A stretch of DNA of 64,000 nt from Alentia gelatinosa (taxonomy: Eukaryota > Annelida > Polychaeta > Phyllodocida > Polynoidae): NCBI GenBank assembly GCA_950022655.1, contig OX465592.1, positions 6,170,044 to 6,234,043 on the forward strand, read 5' to 3'. Numbering within the stretch: the first letter of the stretch is position 1; every line of letters starts with the position of its first letter. A model generated the notes under the pieces. That model saw only the letters and a list, made by a program, of their open reading frames with translations. It was not told the DNA's origin and did no database searches. Shown here piece by piece: positions 1 to 13,900 of the stretch. A program made the translations under genes and the position numbers.

Positions 1-92
1 AATTCAGGATAGATAATTGCTACTCCTAGGCAGTATTCGCCTTTTTTCCCCATCTTTTTTAATTGAAAAAGCCGGACAGAGAATAGATTTAG

Positions 93-131
93 ACAATTTT
101 CAACCGGGCTCGTCAGGGGACATTAAGACAG
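93..131 (+). CDS. Possible 39-nt micro-exon of gene A
   Basis: A 13-codon open stretch (peptide TIFNRARQGTLRQ) lies between an AG (91-92) and a GT donor (CAG|GTATTA, 132). Both ends are phase 0, which fits the phase-0 start of the exon at 320. The upstream polypyrimidine tract is weak and the exon is very short, so this rests on frame compatibility and on the basic composition matching the next exon. It could be chance. Confidence 0.35.
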
Positions 132-319
132 GTATTATGAAAGACTATTACAGCAACATCACAGTATTCTGAGAGATATTAATTAAACATTATGTTGCCT
201 GTTTCATATTACATGTTTGCTTATTTTTCATATTGAGTTGTGTGTCTAATCACTGAATCTTATAAAAGTTAATATCCATATCAAATATTAAAATAATTCT
301 TTTTTCGCAACGTGTGTAG

Positions 320-547
<228 letters not shown>

Positions 548-745
548 TAGGTCATGCTTAATTTACCTTACATCCTCCTCAAGCACAACAGCTGCGTGAA
601 CATTTTGCCGTCATGTATAGAAAAATGAAGCATTTATTAAACCTAAAAAAAAAATACACATTGAGCTTAAGTTGTAAGTGCTGGGCAGGACCTTTGGGAG
701 ATAGTGACAGGGTTGTGTTTGAGGTGTTAGGTTAAATGTCTACAG

Positions 746-926
746 GTGCAGACCCTGATACAGAAAATGGAGAAGCTGCGCGGAGAGGCGATGCATGCAA
801 ACATCCACAGCGCCATGGATACCTGGATGGAGGGCATCCGTAAAGTACAGGCCCGTCGTAAAGAGGAAATCATCAACGCCACAAACCGCCACCGTAATGG
901 AGGGCCTCGGTACCAGGAAGAGAAAG
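746..926 (+). CDS. Gene A internal exon, helical basic segment
   Basis: The acceptor is TCTACAG (ending at 745) and the donor GAGAAAG|GTAATG. The exon enters in phase 0 and leaves in phase 1. It encodes VQTLIQKMEKLRGEAMHANI, then a Trp/Met-containing helix (MDTWMEGIRKVQARRKEEII) and a basic end (NRHRNGGPRYQEEK). A run rich in Lys, Arg and Glu with regularly spaced Leu, Ile and Met suggests an amphipathic or coiled-coil helix. A decayed copy of the 3' half of this exon and its downstream intron lies at 17,416-17,655, which supports recognition of the exon but carries a stop. Confidence 0.78.
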
Positions 927-2455
927 GTAATGCATCCTAAATCTCATATCTGGTCATGATAATGCAAAACCAGATTGTCAGTTATTCCCAGAAATTATGA
1001 ATATCCACAATTTTCAGATTTCCTTTTTTTTTTTAATATAAGAAGAAAATGAAAATTCTATAAACTCTGCAAGTCGGTACCCACCAACCCTGATATGTTT
1101 CCCGATAGACTTCCTGATAAGAATTGTTCGATTCTTGTTGGAATCACTTTCCAATCACAAATGGGAATTCTTATTGTAGGCCTTATGACTTGATTTGACA
1201 TTTTTAATATTTTCCACGATTTGAATAAAATTGGAAACCAATTTCCGTTGATTCCCAATATAAATTGGTTTCCAAGTGTATTCAAATCTCTGTTGATTTC
1301 CAATATCTACCAAGATGTAAAACTACACAAACAAACAAAGATTCCTAATATGGAAATATCTGTACTGTAATATCTGTGGTCGACATTCGATCATAGATAT
1401 CTCTGCAGAAATTTGAAAACATATCAATCATGGCACTGTAATCTGTTTGTCTAATCTAATCAACATGACTGATCTTTATGTAAAGCAATAGAGATTAATG
1501 AGATGTGGCAATAACACCTCTATAGTAAGCCAGGTGCTACCTTGATAATGACAACTTCCTGTCACTTGAACCAAGTTGCTGTGATATCTCCAGTTTACGA
1601 TTGTTACCTGCGTAACAACAAGTGCCGCCACCACGGGAACTGGGCATTGCCGTGTTCTCACTCTTCATCACAGTACAGTGTTGGAGTATTGTTCACAAAG
1701 CATTTTTCTTGATGTGAATTTGTTAGAATTAACAGATTTGGTGGGGAATAGGTCAAGGTTTTATCCGACTCATCAGGTATCTTGAAATATTTGGCCAAGT
1801 CAAGGCTTATGATGTTATGACTTTTAGGGCCCATCCCAATTCATTAAAGATTAAAAAGCATTCTGGAGATAAAGCAACCTCACCATTGTCGCCCCATGGA
1901 CACTGGCGATTCTGCCATTTAGCACCTTAATCTTAATCAACCTCCTCCCTATCATTTATAGGGTGGATGGGGGGATCTGATTATTGGGCCACAGTCTGGT
2001 AATCACATCAAAATTTAGAAAGAAAAAGAAAATTTGATGTAATGCAATGCTTAATGAATGTTGTGAAATTGATACTTTGAGTCAGTTCAGAGTTATCACT
2101 AAAACTCAAAAACATGAACGATGACCTATGATTTTTTTAAACATTTTTGTGTAGTACTATGCATCCACTATATTCTATGGAAGTTTGAGGAAAATGACAT
2201 GGGTTTATCTATGTGAAAAGTAACTTCTTAGAATTTCCATATATTCTATTGTAAAATTATCATACTATTGGTTTCTAAATGAAAAGACTAGCATGATATC
2301 GCCCGAATTCTAAGTTATGTATGTGTTCTATAACACATAGAGATCATCATATTCAAATTTCAGGAAAATGACATGGGTTTTAATTTTCAAGCCAAATTGT
2401 CCGATATGCCTTTTAATGAGTGTGCTGAGACTATGTTTTCTACGCACCCCATCAG

Positions 2456-2838
2456 ATGTGCTCGCACTGGCCACCAGCATCAACGAGCTGACGAACCACA
2501 CGCGGCGTGCACGTACTGCCATGTGGTGTGCACTGCAAACATCCATGAAGGACGTGCCCGCCTCCTCCCTGCACCACTTGCGCCCCTCCGAGCTGGCTGC
2601 GCACGACGCTGCCAACCAGCACCAGCACAGCACCTCAGCCACCGCGCCCGGTCTCAACGACACACCGGGTGACCCAGTCACGCAGCCGGTCAGCGAAGAG
2701 CAGTCCTCAACCGCCACCGCCACTCCTACTACTACTACTCCGACAGTACTGGGTATTGGCGCCGACGACAACAATAACGCCCAGCCGAAAGACCTCATTG
2801 GCCAGTCAGTGCAGGTTGAGTCTGCACAAGTGAAGTAG
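2456..2838 (+). CDS. Gene A terminal coding exon with Thr/Ala/Pro-rich tail
   Basis: The exon begins after CACCCCATCAG (2455), enters in phase 1 (the leftover G plus AT gives Asp) and runs to the stop TAG at 2836-2838. The first third, DVLALATSINELTNHTRRAR then TAMWCALQTSMKDVP, looks like the conserved part. The rest is low-complexity: His/Gln-rich, then a Thr/Ala run (STATATPTTTTPTVLG), ending SAQVK. The GC content (about 60%) is well above the flanks, as expected of a coding exon. Role unknown; the absence of a signal peptide and membrane segment in what is visible suggests a cytosolic or nuclear protein. Confidence 0.78.
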
Positions 2839-4680
2839 TCAGGTTTGCCTCTTTTTGCTGAACTTCTCTCAGTAGTACAGTTCATTCCAGAGTCATGAGG
2901 AACCTCTCGCCAGGTTGTGCAACCTCAGTGTGTATTCATCGCCTCTCTGTACGGTTGTTATTTTTTACGCCGCCGTTTGGTGTTATTTTTGAAGCGCCAT
3001 TAGATGGCAACAGACAGGAGCGCCCCTAGTTGAGATTATTTATTATTTTTGTCCCGGGTTTCTCACCTTGCCATGACGGTGTCTTGTAGATCTGCCCTTG
3101 GTAAAGAATCACGCGCAAACCGGTTAGCGTGGACACAGCGATTCATTTTCTTTTTCTAAGAGTTTTTCGACAAAAGACATGTATTTTGATATCGTACCAT
3201 GTGACGCAAGCTGAATTTCGACAAGCTTGCGATTTTTTGAAATTCTGATGTTGTCATGTGAAGACAGAAAAACAGCAGTTTCCAATCAGTGGATGATTTT
3301 TTTTTTTTCAATGTATTTACATAAACCCAACCCAAGGTGAGATTTATGGTGTCGTCTTAGTCAAGCTTCATGTGATAGTAACTGGATATCGACGAGAATA
3401 TTGTAGTTGTAAATTTCGTTCTTACAGTTTGTATGTTGACTGGTAACTGATATAACCCATGCCTTGTGTTGTAGTCGTTAGGTGTGCTGAAGTAGCGCAG
3501 AACTAGCCGACAGTGTGATACAATATTAACAACCAATGAATTTTTTTTAATATTTTGGATAGGGATACTGCAACTTGCTTGTTCGCACAATTTCCAACCG
3601 GATTTGTCATATTTAAATTTATTTTTTTTATCCTTAGAATCTAAATGCCATGCCCTATCCTAGGTTTTGTTATATTGATGTAGATTTGGATGCAGTTTAA
3701 GCTGCTTCATCCTGTCCTCACTCACACATCCTTCTGCTTACCACCAAGTGTCGTGGGCGTACAAACCGACTACTCACAGGCAGTGAAGTCACCCCGCGTG
3801 GTCTCCTTCACGGGTGTCAAACATACACATGCTGTCCTCTTAACCACACATGGTTGAACATTACAAGCACAGCAGAGCAGGAACCTAGTTCACGAGCTAG
3901 AGAAATTCCACTCATTTTTCTTTTAGCGAAAGAAATATGTTGCTCATTCAATTCCCCCCACATAAATGAACTTACGACATGCATAGTGATATTTCAGATC
4001 TGACATGGTGTGGGAATATACTGACCCTAGGGCCTTATAATGTGAGACCTTTCTTGTAGGTGATTACCAATTGAGGTATTAATTGATTACCATGTAGGAA
4101 TTTTTCCAATCAGGTTGTATAGTGACTTATTTAATGAATCTTGTCTCGGAGTTCCAGGTAATCCCTTCCCTGTATAATTTGCGATGTAAAAAAATCATTA
4201 CGACTCGTAGTAATTTTATTATGGTAGGCCATCAAACAGAAAGCTTCTGATGGTGCTTAACATACCCCCTTATCTATTAGGATGGGGTCCAAGTGACTCG
4301 AGAGCAGGCACATTGAACTGTTGCTCGAGGAGAGTGCTAATCCAATACTAATATGAATTGCTATACATGTATACTCACCAATTCATGCTTGCATTATTTA
4401 TTGACATAGTTTAGATGGATGCATTGAGTATAGGAAATTGTCTGGTCCAGCCTCTTCGGGATGGCTACAGGGTGAGGGGACATACTCACGGGACCTGCTT
4501 CCCAACCCCGACAGAGCTTGAGTTAGTCTGTTGTCACAAAGGGTGTAGTTTCACCTGACGCTACTTGTTGTGGTGGGGAGTGTTGGGGGAGGTTTCCTCC
4601 GTCGAAATAGCACTGACTGATAGGGAATTCAGGAAGAAGAAGATATTTAGGGGAGGGAGGGTCATCTACTCCACCAGCAC
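2839..4680 (+). other. Gene A 3' UTR and following non-coding DNA
   Basis: Downstream of the gene A stop the sequence is initially T-rich with AT-rich elements (ATTATTTATTATT near 3040), as in an animal 3' UTR. I could not place a convincing AATAAA poly(A) signal. Beyond about 3.6 kb I see no coding sequence. Confidence 0.4.
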
Positions 4681-4980
4681 TATAGAGGAAACCTATGAAA
4701 GTTTACGGTCGGTGCTTGTACCCCAGCAGGTTGGAATAGCGTAGTAATTCACAAGGCTAAGCCGCGTAAGAATTATATAGTGATTCAAACAGAATGGGAT
4801 CGAGCTCTGACTAAACTTGAATAGGTTTCTGAATTTATCTCACCCCTTTCACTGACTAATTGGCTAAGATTTGTGACATTAACACCCATTGAGTATCTTT
4901 TTATACAATACTCCATGGGCATTGAATGCAAGTTCCCAATGTTTAGTCTATGGGGAAGAAATACCAGGGGTGAGATAGAG
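4681..4980. mobile_element. Composite pair of MITE-like elements
   Basis: The first part starts TATAGAGGAAACCTATGAAA and ends with the degenerate inverse, ACTTGAATAGGTTTCT, near 4830. Its middle is a hairpin around AATTCACAAGGCTAAGCCGCG. It is followed at once by a second element with ends TTTATCTCACCCC and GGGGTGAGATA. The same two-part arrangement recurs at 37,633-37,928. No coding capacity. Confidence 0.7.
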
Positions 4981-5299
4981 GCAGAGCTCTAATCCTCATA
5001 TTAGATTCTTCTCTGTGCATCCAAAGCGCACAAGGCCTGTCAGTGTCATGGCTATAAGCCGTAGGATAAAAGCTGTTTTTTAGGGGTCGGGCAGATTTTA
5101 CATATTGAATATTTCTCTGGAGTAGTTAGAAATTAGGCTTAGATAGAATCAATTGAGACTGTCAAAGAGATAAATAGATATGGCAAACCCCTGCCAAGTT
5201 ACAGATACGTTCAACCGTTAGTATGATGTTTTATTTTAGTTAAACATGAATAGAAATTTAGGATATAATAGTATAAGATAGAAATGTACTATTTTAAAG

Positions 5300-8200
5300 G
5301 AAAAAATAACAAAACGGCAAAATAGCTCAAAAACATTTCAACATAAGTGACTGGCTAAACTTATTTCAGAAACTCGAAATGCTATATTTGGAAGTAAGAT
5401 TTCAAAAAGTCTGTTTGAAGTTAATTGTTGTAGATTGGTAATAGTATTTTGTAAGTATTCCATGTCAATAATAAGGTTTGATAGAAGTGATTAAAAGGTT
5501 CAGCTATCATGGTCAGTTCCCATGACCTAGCTGTACATCGCACATGCAGGGGGTATGGCTTCCTCATCTGTACCCTGATTAACATATCATCATCCTGAAA
5601 ACTTGGTGGCTGTGTCGCGTTTACAGTACACCGACTACGCGAAAGTCTAGCATAGCCTACTCTTTGCATCACTGTAGTCAGGTACCACTCTAGATCTGTG
5701 CATAGACAGGTTTTAGGCGATATATTGATTGTGCCTAGTCAGTTTGAATTTGTATCGTAATAACGTACCCTGGTTGTAGCTAACGTTAGGGGGGAAAAAT
5801 TAAGACATAGTCTCGTTTGTTACTACATAAGCCTAGATGTTCTCCTAGAACCAAGGATAGATTGTCTACCACGTTCTTAGCCGTGTTGCCTTACCTTTCA
5901 ATCTGCTTCCAGCCAGTTCCTCCAGGTGGCGCATGGAGTCCACCGTCCTTCCATGTCGTACGTTCTGAAGCCACATTTGCTGCTCTGGCGTATATAATAA
6001 TTGCTACAGTTTCTCCAGTTACGGCCTCTTAGTGTGTGATACCATTATCCGCATTTACCCAAACGGAATGCATGCTCTATCCCCAAGTACTGTGTATTGG
6101 TTACAGGTAGCTTTTTGTGGCGGATATGAGGTGGATATTTTATTAGTAGGGCTTGACATATCTTGGGCGATTTCTTACCAGTTTCTAAGAACAATTTTTC
6201 TTGGTGAGATGGTAGACTGCATAGGTAGTAGGTCTTCCGCGTTTTAAACCTTTGTACCTGAAACTCGCTTATTAAAAACGAGGAGCTTTGGTTGTTTTGT
6301 ATGGCGCATTGGGAAGCGCTTGCATTTAGTGGCTGGACATAGTCAGTGGGGAGTTTTATGGTCCGTAGGAACACGAGTGTTTAGCCATGGCTGGGCGTAG
6401 TTTTCTCACTAGAGATAGGTAACGTCTTAGCAAGCTTAAACCTAGTGGAGAGTCGGCCTGGGGAAGGTAGCTAACACACCGTTGAAACGACCAGTATTGT
6501 TGAACGTTGCATATCTCTGCTACAGAACTAACTACACTTGTACTTGATACATATCACTTTTGTGGACTCTTTGAGGCTGCCCAACACAGTCTCCGAATGA
6601 TAGTCAACAAGACGGCTCTGTTCTTAACCTGCATTTTTGTCCATGGGCTTCTTTGCCAGCCCCGACTTAGAGCTTAACCCCCGCCCTCCTATCCTTGATA
6701 TCTCCATACTTAATATTTATATCAATCTCATTGTAATGGAGCTCTTACTTTATCCCTACAGTCAGTCTTAATGGTTCTAGGTGAAGTTTTAATGAAGACT
6801 TGTGAGTGTTTAGTATGAGATGTTATAAATCTCTATCTCTATATATATATATATTGTGTGTGTGTAACTACAATGAGAAGTGGCACACAGAGTTGAGAAT
6901 GTGAATTACAATGAAAATAATGATAATTATTATTATGATAATGATGACGATGGTGAATTTGCTATAGGGCACAGAGTGATTGCTAGTTCTGCCATCATCT
7001 TCCAGCAAATTGTAAGATAGCGCCACTGTAGTCAGGGGGCAACCAAAGTTATCAATTGTTATAATCTATAGAAATTCTATTAAATTCCTCGATGGCAAGC
7101 CCCAAGAATCATTTCTGATAAAATCCATTGTAATTTGCCCTGCCACCTGGTGTTTTTGGATGGCATTGGGGGCAAGATGGCTGCCTCCATAGCACAATAG
7201 CTATGTGCCCTATAGACTCTTCACAATGTGTTGTACTACATGTGGCATACCACTGACGCATGTCGGCTGCCGCGCCAGGCCACACACGGATTCCACACTT
7301 CAAGTCTTTTCCTTCCTCTTACCTCAGATGGCAGTTTAGTCAGGACCGTTTACGCTGCATGCTATAACGCTGACCTAGACTGGGCAGCACCGGCTTCTAA
7401 GCCTGGCGCAGCACGGCACAGCACGGCGCAGGCCATAGTGACCATTTTAACCATTATTTGTGTGTATGTGTATGTGTATATGTGAGTGTGTCTGATGTTT
7501 GAGGCATTCCAGGCTAGCTACAAGTCGTTCACAGTTTCTACTTACCTTGTCAGGTGTTAACGTTGGATCCTAGCGTGTTCCAGTAGGGAGGGATCTTTGT
7601 TACAGATTATCTAGTTTTTTCTCTTGTTGGTGTTAATATGGTGTTTCTTCCAATAAGTCATGTTTGTTACCATAGCTTGTCCCAATAAGTAGGCCTGTCG
7701 CAGGGTGCGGTTCGATGGACATTGTACATGTTAGACACTTATCTTCTCATTGGTCCATCCAGTGCATTACCTAGGGCTAGAGAGATGTTAGAATGACTAG
7801 GTAGGTGATGGGTGTGAATCACAGTCTATCCCTTTTTTAATGGTTTTAATAGTAGTCTGTGTGATTATGTATGTATGAGCTTGCGAGGCTGTTCCAGTCA
7901 CCGTCAACTTTCTACAACTAGATCTCTATATTCCTGCGTAACCTATTGAAAGATTCCAATGCAAAAGAGTTGCCTTTTGATGACCAGTGTGAACTTCAGA
8001 GTTTTTGAATATACAGTATCAGTGTAAAATCCTGTTTAGCACAGAAATATTGATTTTCCCCCCCCCCCCCCTTTTTTTTCCTTGGTATTTGTTTGTGTTT
8101 TTGTATAATATATATATCTGATTGGCTAAGAGTTAGGTCCAGTGAAAGGTTGTGGACCGAACTTGGCCGGATTTATTGTTTTGTTATACTTGATTGTGCT

Positions 8201-10970
8201 GTGTTAGATTGCCAGTTGCCAACTCCTTTCGCATGGACATGGCCTAGGCTATCATCTGATAATAGCGATGATGGGGCTTTATATTGCACGTAGAACTTGT
8301 TAGAATACTTAAAGATGACCATTGCTGTTGGAAATAGGATGGTTTCAAAACAGAAGTTGATACTACGACCATGACATTTACAGATGACATTCCTAAGAGC
8401 ACAATAGGGTCAATGAAAAAGAATGGCCATCATAAATTTACACAGTGAATGCAGTTAAAAGTATATTGGAATCTCAGTTCAAGTAAGAGGGAATGAAGAA
8501 CAAAGCGTGTGGTCTTGAGATGAATGTGGTTCCAGGACCGATACATGTAATTTATAATGCTCTTCAGGGAAAGAGTTGTGGTAAGCTTTATATTCAGGAA
8601 CCTGAGAAGAAAACTAGGAGTAAATATATCGACTTTTAGTGGTAATCAAATAAGATACTGTATATTACAGAGGGATTTAATAAGTATAACCTACACAGAG
8701 CTTTTGTGAGGGGAGAACTGCATATCTAACACAGCAGATTGGCGCCAGGATTTATATACATGTTTACTTTATTTGATTTTGTATTTTGTATTTCCCATCA
8801 GGATGAATGGTGGGATACAGCTTAGTTTCATTTACTGCACAGCGTTTAATCATGTTAAAACTCGAATTAATTACCAATATATCAGCACCCGTGGTATGAA
8901 AAGATGCAATATCATTAGTGAAAGTTAGATCACAGCACACTTAAACATAACACTATTTTTCCCCTATGCAACAAGCCAACTTTTTGATGTATTAAGGGTA
9001 ATGTAAGCTCCCGTTTTATGCGACTAGGGTTTTGTTACTGACTGATATCTGTAGAGTATTTTATCTAGTATTCACAATCAGACCTGAATGTTTGATAGAG
9101 CTTTACTCTTTGTACGTCTCCATGGGTTTCTTTCCGCGAGACGACTACGGAAACCGCCACTTATTATATAGGATGTCAAAACAGGTATGTAGACCCTAGG
9201 GTATATTATTCCAGATTTCTGTTCGGTTAGACCGTGTAGCTTATCTAACTTATTGTTTATAAACGTGAAATGCGGTGTTGATGACGCTGTCCATAATTAT
9301 AATTATCAATGCAGTAACCATGGTAAACCAATGATGTAGCATTTGCTTATTATCGTTATCATACTATCGGAGTAGTTAAGGGAGCTGTGGATTTGTAGTC
9401 CTCCCGGTGATGATATGTAGGTACAGTTATTGTTAAAGCTTGAGTAGGAAAATGTAGTTGACGCGTACCAGATTTGAGGCTGAAAGCAAGAGGCTGACAC
9501 TTTTTCTCCTGTCATGTTTAGTGGTCTAGGGCCTATTGGCAGTTTGTTTTTTGTATTGAACTCATACAGGTACAAATCAGTACGCCCTCTTTGTCCGGGT
9601 GGGTGGTGATGTGTGACGCAGCGGGGCAGTCCCTGGCTTGTGTCTCCAAAGCATGCATCCATCACAACAGACTTTGAACATGGTAAGCTGCAGCAGAGCT
9701 TCATATGATAGTCATGATTCTAGTGTTTTGTACTTTGTGACCAGCATGGAGTCATGCGTATGTGCCAAACTAGTGAACTCCAGATTAGATAGTTAGCACA
9801 GCATTGTTTAAAAGGGGTGCACAGATGGCATTTGTTTTTTATATCGCTACTAGGGATGCCACTCGTCTCTGCAGGAGAGGCAGTGAAACCTAGAACGAAT
9901 ATTTCTACCAATTCTGCCAAATTTCAGAGACTACCCTTGACCGTTTTTATTGTCCTAGCAGATGTAGATTGCCAGGGAATTTAGTTCAGAATACTAGTTT
10001 TAACACTATGAAACAATATTCAGATTTAGTTGTTCATACAAAGTTTTTGTGATGCAATCCAAACTTCTGGCATAGAAAAACTGTATTTATATAATAGAAA
10101 TATGTTTTAAGGAGTCATCTGACATGGACAGTGTGGCCATAAAGAGTGTCTTAAAACACAGGCTATTGCTGAATTCCAGTCATCACGGATGGCCGTGGCA
10201 ACAACTGGGGCACAGTTGTTGACAGCTATGATGTCATACCTGTCAGTGCTCCATGGTTGAATGGTTGGGGGAAGTTCGAAAACTGTAATTCAAGGTAGCA
10301 TCGCGCAGGGTGTAGGACGTTGCCTTGTCCTCTCTTTAGATATTTTTCATGTAGATTCAGTGCAGTCAGACTAATTTGCCTTCTACACACTTTGGGTGTC
10401 TCAGGCAGCTAGGCTTCACTCGTCTCTCCTGTTTGACATATCGTCTTTAAATTAATTACCCCTGCAAAATGTTTTATCACGGATACGGTAGAGCATGGGA
10501 AGTTGGTACGAGTTAGCTCGTAAAATGGCAATATATTCAAACAACGAAGGCACTTCTGACTCTCTCACTATCAGTGCTGCGTTTGCCACACCCCCAGCTT
10601 GAACCCCATTTTCATAAGGCTTAACGTATATACTTTCTGTACACACTGCGCTATGGTAAAATGAAGGCCCCCAATGGTGCTTTATTAGATTGTTGGATTT
10701 ATAGCATGCTCACTTTTATATGAAATCACCAAAAAGAAAAAGGAACGAATAATGCTGGTTGTCACCAGCTGCCCAACTATTTTCATACGTTTGTAAAAGT
10801 GATCAGGTTTTGCCAAAAGGACAGAAATCCTCACACATTTAATGTTTCTCTCTGAGATTTCATGATGAAAGGCACACGGACAAGTTTAGTACGCACATGT
10901 TTTTTATTACCGTAACTAACTTTGGGCTCTCACACTGCTGCCGGGATGTAAGTCATGAGAATCCCACTAG
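5300..10970. repeat. Segmental duplication, copy 1 (left blocks)
   Basis: Three blocks (5300-5980, 6511-7014, 10,125-10,970) are clearly homologous and collinear to 18,130-18,770, 18,771-19,918 and 19,948-20,834. With the exon-containing block at about 860-1095, they show that an ancestral stretch of about 10 kb was duplicated in direct orientation. Sequences at 5981-6510 and 7015-10,124 have no counterpart in copy 2. No gene is recognised here; the short open frames have no recognisable motifs. Confidence 0.8.
7085..7215 (-). repeat. Dispersed repeat, inverted relative to copy at 55,070-55,190
   Basis: Read on the minus strand, this stretch carries a GGGCACATAGCTATTG-like start, a 'gccatc...aggtggcagg' core and GATTTTATCAGAAAT. 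The same order is seen on the + strand at 55,070-55,190. The TATAGGGCACAGAG(T)GATTGCTAG motif at 6965 belongs to the repeat family amplified at 54 kb. Confidence 0.6.
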
Positions 10971-13900
10971 GTGGCACCAGTGTGACTTTAGTTCAGGTTA
11001 ACTCCCACCAGAGGTCTGGAGGCCTTCACAACCATGCACATATCATATCTGGTGGTAGCGCCTTGCATTAACTGCTGGATCAAAGTGTAGCTGCTTAATC
11101 AACTCTGATATAATGTCCTGAACACATGGTATCTGTGAAACAGTTGGGTCATCCAGCTGTTCAATTTTTATTGACACGCGAGACCGGCTTCTGTCCCTGT
11201 GTTCTATTGACGACTTCTCTCTGTGTTCACTTCTTGTTTACGTGCCATACTATGTCTGTCTGAAGCGTTACAAATCAAACCGCATCCACATTCAAAGTGA
11301 GTCGGTTGACAGAGTACGCCACAGGACAAGTGGCCGGCTTCTTTCTCTGCTGGGATTTCATTTCCACTCCTCGCTCTGCGTGCCAGAGTCATGTGGAGTG
11401 AGTTTGCATTTCCCATCAGCCACACTAAAGTCATTCCGCCCTGAAAAAAGTTACGTATTTCATCCACTATATTTTGGTTCTCTAGAAGAGTTGAAATGGA
11501 TTCAGGATAGATTGTTCAAATTCTGTCTAGCTTTGAAGGTTGATAAAGTTGGTATTTTTTGTGACTAGAAATTTCAAAAGTTTCAGGTGATGCTCTTTCC
11601 TACTTGATTGAATGTCAGATACGTTTTTCTGGTTTATAATGGCGAATTTGCTGAACGTAAAACCCAGAAAATGGCCAGCATGCCCTTTTAAGTAAATAGT
11701 GTTCACCCTAGCATAGCAAAACAGAACAAGGTGGATCAGACAGCAAGGTAGAACGTAGAGCCCTGTAACCGTTACTTCACACCAAAGCTTTCCCCAGAAT
11801 CTATAGCAGCCGAACTGCAGGAATATACCACAGACCACATTAGAAATACACACAAGAGATAAAATACTCAGCAAACTGCTCTTGAACGTAAAAGATATAG
11901 CCTATACAGAATCTAGTCAGAAAGATGAAAAAACGAATAGCCAGTTTGTATTGGCAGTCATTGTCTCAAATATCCGATAGGGTTTAGTGCTCGACATGGG
12001 ATAAACCAAGGAGGTTGTATGCATACATGCGACCTTAGGATGTAAAAGTTGTGTTGGTAACTGTTGAATGTTGCGGTAGCCGAAAATAACAAAACCAGGC
12101 TTGAATTGTGATAAATGTGAGATCTGAGCTGAATGTGTAATAATGATCTGTCTTGACTCTTCCATGTTTTAATGGTTTTCTTCCATATTCATTTTGTTGT
12201 CAATGAGACCAATATGCCATTATGATACTGTACCATTGAGATATGTGATTTGCCTCCTTATGACACTGTACAAGACCTGTTTAACAAAGTTTCTGTGTGT
12301 GATTCATTCAGATTTTTTTAAATTTCCCATCTGATATTGTAATTTAGATCTCAATCTCGCTCAGGACTATTGACATGTCTGTCTGATAAATATTTTAGTA
12401 AAATGTATTCACCTTCTTGGTACATATTCATATACCACATTTCTTTCAATAAAAATATTCTACAGGCTCATATGGCGAGTGGAATATTTTCAATGAAATA
12501 ATCAAGGTATGCAATTATGTACAATGAAGGTTAGCACATTTTGCGATTATCATATACCTTCATATGTAAATAATTGGTAAAATACCTGGTAAAATGTTAC
12601 GGCATACTAGCTTGCTTCAAAGTGTCCTGGTAGGCATCCTACTAGAAGTGGAGCTTTGACCACTCTCCAGTCTGATTGGTCGGTGACATTTTTCCAACCA
12701 ATCACAACTCATATTCAAAGTATGTTCGTACATTTTTATATACCACCATACTATGGTGGTATATGATTAATACCAATACCATAGCAGAGGTTGGTATTTG
12801 TGTCACTTACTGGCATAGGTATATAATAACAATAACTCTTGCTCAGTTACATATTTATATATGATAAGTTTCTTTTGCGATATGTGGTGCACAACACAAA
12901 GACTGAGGGAGATAGTCTGCACGCCAAATTGTGTTGCGTGTCTTTGGTATCATCTAATAGATAAAAAAAGGATATTTGATGATGTAGCATTTTAAAGCTG
13001 TTAATAATATTAATAAGCATTTGTTTTGTTTAATAGTTTGAGCCACCCTTTGCTGTTATTACATGTATTCCCCATGAACAATTACTCGCCACAGTTTTAT
13101 GTCGAATTTAGCTGTTTGTCTTCCATTGTCAAATGCGTATATTGAGAGTTGGCTCTATGTGTAAAACAGATTACAGGTTCATTGTTGTGGCAACAGGAAA
13201 AGCAGATGATTTTTACATAAATCCATTTATAATTGTATCTCAGTTCAAACGAAATATTATGAACAAATGAAATGTGAATTGGATGTTGTTGATTGAAAAA
13301 TGTATGTGTTAAAAACTGGAAAATGAAAAAGACGGATCGTGAGGTTGTGTAAGAATGATGTTAATGTCCTGGTCACTTGTTACTCTGAACCAGCAATATT
13401 CCATGATATCCCGCAGCATTTTTGAGCAACTTTTGTGGTTGTTCACCCAGACAAGGGTAGTCACCTAGCTATAGAAAGTATTCTCAATTTTTAGATGAGA
13501 ACAGAGTTAGAGCGATCCTAATATTCATCCGGAAATCTTAGACTTTCGCGGTGTGCTTCCCACACCGCTGTATGTTTGTATTTCAATTTGTTTTCTTCTA
13601 CCTCAGCCAAAATTGAGCCATTTCCGATAAGAGAACTATAGGTATTGTGTAATATATAAATGTTTGATAAACTGCACAAATATTCTTAATTAAGGATTCA
13701 ATAGGTCAACAGATTGTGACAGATTGTGACAGATTCAATAGATACTTGTGATATTTGTTGTTTTTAAAAATATGTTGTTTTAGATACTCTCAGTGGAAAT
13801 ATTTCAATTTATTTTTCCTTGAAGCAGCTCATTCATTCAACACAAATTATTATTCTGATGGGTACTTCACAATCATTCCGCCAGACGTGACTGTCAGTCA

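Noticed and set aside
11527..11874. Hydrophobic 115-codon minus frame
   Set aside because: No signal, domain, splice site or compositional shift; consistent with chance in AT-rich DNA.
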